Shown here piece after piece: positions 59,683-61,671 of a stretch of DNA of 61,671 nt (the first letter of the stretch is position 1; each line of letters starts with the position of its first letter). Where the stretch lies: assembly GCF_900547205.1 (NCBI RefSeq), contig NZ_URFY01000026.1, positions 1-61,671 on the forward strand, read 5' to 3'. The position numbers were made by a program, and so were the translations under genes. Under the pieces are notes generated by a model that saw only the letters and a list, made by a program, of their open reading frames with translations, was not told the origin of the DNA and searched no databases. Source of the DNA: an uncultured Bacteroides sp. GTDB taxonomy: Bacteria; Bacteroidota; Bacteroidia; Bacteroidales; Bacteroidaceae.

Positions 59683-61548
59683 ATGATGGACGCTCATGAC
59701 ACTAATCAACCTTTGAATCAAGGGGAATTAGAAGAAGAAAAGAAAACAGTTGAGGTTTCTGAACCTATTACAGAGACTCCAACTGAGGAAATTACCGAAG
59801 AAGTTACTGCCGAAGTTCAAGCTGAAGCAGCACCTAAACCTGCCACTAAGGAAGACGTATTAAACCGTCTGAAAGAGCTTGCGCAAGATGCTGAGAATGC
59901 GAACAAGCAGGAAATAGACAATCTGAAACAATCATTCTACAAGTTACATAATGCCGAAATCGAAGCTGCCAAAAAGCAGTTTACGGATAATGGCGGTGTT
60001 GCCGAAGACTTCACTGCCGAGGCAGACCCGATTGAAGAAGAGTTTAAACGTCTAATGGGCGTCGTCAAAGAGAAGAGAAACCAACTTACTGCCAATCTGG
60101 AACGCCAGAAGGAGGAGAACTTGCAAGTGAAGCTTTCTATTATCGAAGAACTCAAAGAACTGGTAGAATCTGGTGAAGATGCTAATAAGTCTTATACGGA
60201 GTTTAAGAAACTGCAACAGCAATGGAACGAGACTAAACTGGTTCCGCAAGGCAAGGTTAATGAACTTTGGAAGAATTATCAATTATACGTAGAGAAGTTC
60301 TACGATCTATTAAAGCTGAACAACGAATTCCGCGAATATGATTTCAAGAAGAACTTGGAAATCAAGACCCGTCTCTGCGAAGCTGCTGAAAAGCTAGCCG
60401 ACGAAGAAGATGTGGTATCCGCTTTCCACCAACTTCAGAAGTTGCACCAGGAGTTTCGTGATACAGGTCCGGTCACCAAAGAGTTGCGCGATAAAATATG
60501 GAATCGCTTCAAAGCTGCTTCTACAGCAGTGAATCGCCGCCATCAGCAACATTTTGAAGCTCTGAAGGAAACAGAACAGCATAATCTGGATCAGAAAACC
60601 GTTATCTGCGAAATTGTGGAAGCAATTGATTACAGTGAACTGAAAACTTTCTCTACATGGGAAAACAAGACTCAGGAAGTCATCGCCCTGCAAAACAAAT
60701 GGAAAACTATCGGTTTTGCACCGCATAAGATGAATGTGAAAATCTTCGAGCGTTTCCGCCATGCCTGCGATGATTTCTTCAAAAAGAAAGGAGAATTCTT
60801 CAAAAGCCTGAAAGAGGGTTTTAACGAAAACTTGGAGAAGAAAAAAGCACTCTGCGAAAAGGCTGAAGCTCTGAAAGACAGTACAGACTGGAAAGCAACC
60901 GCAGATGCATTGACTAAATTGCAAAGAGAATGGAAAACCATTGGACCTGTTACCAAGAAACATTCCGATGCAATATGGAAACGCTTTATTTCTGCTTGCG
61001 ATTACTTCTTTGAACAAAAGAACAAAGCAACATCTTCACAACGTTCTATCGAAGGAGAGAATATGGAGCAAAAGAAAGCATTGATTGAGAAGCTATCTTC
61101 TATCGATGAAAATATGGATACCGAAGAAGCCGGTACATTAGTGCGCGAGATAATGAAGGAATGGAATGCTATCGGTCATGTGCCATTCAAAGAGAAAGAT
61201 AAGCTGTACAAGCAGTATCATGCTCTGGTCGATCAATTATTCGACCGTTTCAGTATCAGTGCTTCTAATAGGAAATTAAGTAATTTCCGCTCGAACATCA
61301 GCAATATCCAGGGAAGCGGCGGCCAACCTCTGTACAGAGAACGTGAAAAGTTGGTACGTGCTTCAGAGAATATGAAGAATGAAATTCAAACTTATGAGAA
61401 TAATCTTGGGTTCCTGACTTCTACTTCAAAGAAAGGCAGCAGCCTGCTGACTGAAATTAACCGTAAGGTGGAAAAGTTGAAGGCTGATTTGGCTCTTGTT
61501 ATTGAGAAGATTAAAGTGATAGATGAATCATTAAAAGCTGAAGAATAA
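59683..61548 (+). CDS. DUF349-repeat protein
   Basis: A 621-aa soluble protein. The N-terminus (about 1-60) is an acidic Glu/Thr/Pro-rich stretch. It is followed by several tandem DUF349 units of about 70-75 residues, seen in the recurring pattern LQKLHQEFRDTGPVTKELRD, LQNKWKTIGFAPHKMN, LQREWKTIGPVTKKHSDAIW and EWNAIGHVPFKEKDKLY. It ends with a coiled-coil region (about 545-621). The whole is strongly helical and lysine/glutamate rich. DUF349 proteins are common and often essential-looking in Bacteroidota; their function is not settled. The gene stands alone and ends in a clear terminator. Confidence 0.92.
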   Translation: MMDAHDTNQPLNQGELEEEKKTVEVSEPITETPTEEITEEVTAEVQAEAAPKPATKEDVLNRLKELAQDAENANKQEIDNLKQSFYKLHNAEIEAAKKQFTDNGGVAEDFTAEADPIEEEFKRLMGVVKEKRNQLTANLERQKEENLQVKLSIIEELKELVESGEDANKSYTEFKKLQQQWNETKLVPQGKVNELWKNYQLYVEKFYDLLKLNNEFREYDFKKNLEIKTRLCEAAEKLADEEDVVSAFHQLQKLHQEFRDTGPVTKELRDKIWNRFKAASTAVNRRHQQHFEALKETEQHNLDQKTVICEIVEAIDYSELKTFSTWENKTQEVIALQNKWKTIGFAPHKMNVKIFERFRHACDDFFKKKGEFFKSLKEGFNENLEKKKALCEKAEALKDSTDWKATADALTKLQREWKTIGPVTKKHSDAIWKRFISACDYFFEQKNKATSSQRSIEGENMEQKKALIEKLSSIDENMDTEEAGTLVREIMKEWNAIGHVPFKEKDKLYKQYHALVDQLFDRFSISASNRKLSNFRSNISNIQGSGGQPLYREREKLVRASENMKNEIQTYENNLGFLTSTSKKGSSLLTEINRKVEKLKADLALVIEKIKVIDESLKAEE

Positions 61549-61573
61549 TAATTCTACTGATTTGAAAGAATAT

Positions 61574-61613
61574 AAAACAGGTTTTATGTCTTAACAGATA
61601 TAAAACCTGTTTT
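61574..61613 (+). terminator. Terminator after the DUF349 gene
   Basis: AAAACAGGTTTTA and TAAAACCTGTTTT form a perfect 13-bp stem with a 14-nt loop, followed by T residues, 25 bp after the stop codon. Confidence 0.9.
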
Positions 61614-61671
61614 TTGGGGTCAAGTCGAAAACTCTGTGGTTATATTATGCCGGTATCCAAAAGAAATTTAT

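Overview
The window is a stretch of a Bacteroides-type chromosome, most like the gut species around B. thetaiotaomicron, B. ovatus and B. xylanisolvens. The evidence is the Bacteroidota -7 promoter box TAnnTTTG in front of many genes, a complex I operon with fused nuoCD and no nuoEFG, an AraC-type regulator with hybrid two-component architecture, a TonB receptor with an N-terminal regulatory fold, a large secreted GH2 beta-galactosidase, 6-bladed beta-propeller lipoproteins and a DUF349 protein. No rRNA, tRNA, IS element or CRISPR array was recognised.

Region by region. (1) 1-3.4 kb: a partial Rrf2-like regulator on the minus strand, a 318-bp segment bounded by perfect 20-bp inverted repeats and carrying an outward promoter, a tyrosine recombinase, and a cytosolic pseudo-kinase/receiver/AraC regulator. 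This looks like a phase-variation cassette with the promoter pointing away from the Rrf2-like gene. (2) 4.1-9.4 kb: dxs, trkA and trkH, then a small exported protein. (3) 9.5-19.8 kb: nuoA-B-CD-H-I-J-K-L-M-N, ending in a strong bidirectional terminator. (4) 19.9-26.9 kb, minus strand: a TonB receptor, a beta-helix lipoprotein and a multi-PAS/GAF histidine kinase, with no SusD. (5) 27.2-28.4 kb: a truncated ECF sigma-like ORF, a small exported ORF and a repeat array. (6) 28.4-32.6 kb, minus strand: AAA ATPase, DUF4435 (TOPRIM-like) protein, MscS channel and AraC regulator, closely spaced. The first two resemble the two halves of OLD/PARIS-type defence pairs. (7) 32.7-46.2 kb: a DMT transporter, then GH2 beta-galactosidase, MeaB, a DUF1573 protein and a giant alpha-2-macroglobulin-like protein. 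(8) 46.9-54.4 kb: a family of exported beta-propeller proteins with decayed members and a 5'-damaged transglutaminase-like gene. (9) 54.4-54.7 kb: two unannotated, mutually similar peptide genes of 30 and 32 codons. (10) 54.9-61.5 kb: pepD, a UPF0104 flippase-like protein, rsmA, mgtE and a DUF349 protein.

A signal not tied to any gene is a set of four intergenic arrays (about 4.0, 14.7, 27.8 and 46.7 kb). Their sequences are unrelated, but all are phased at 22 bp and have a short dyad in each unit. The main points for a second look are these arrays, the invertible promoter cassette, the ATPase/DUF4435/MscS/AraC cluster and the twin peptides. All calls come from reading the sequence; no database search was possible.
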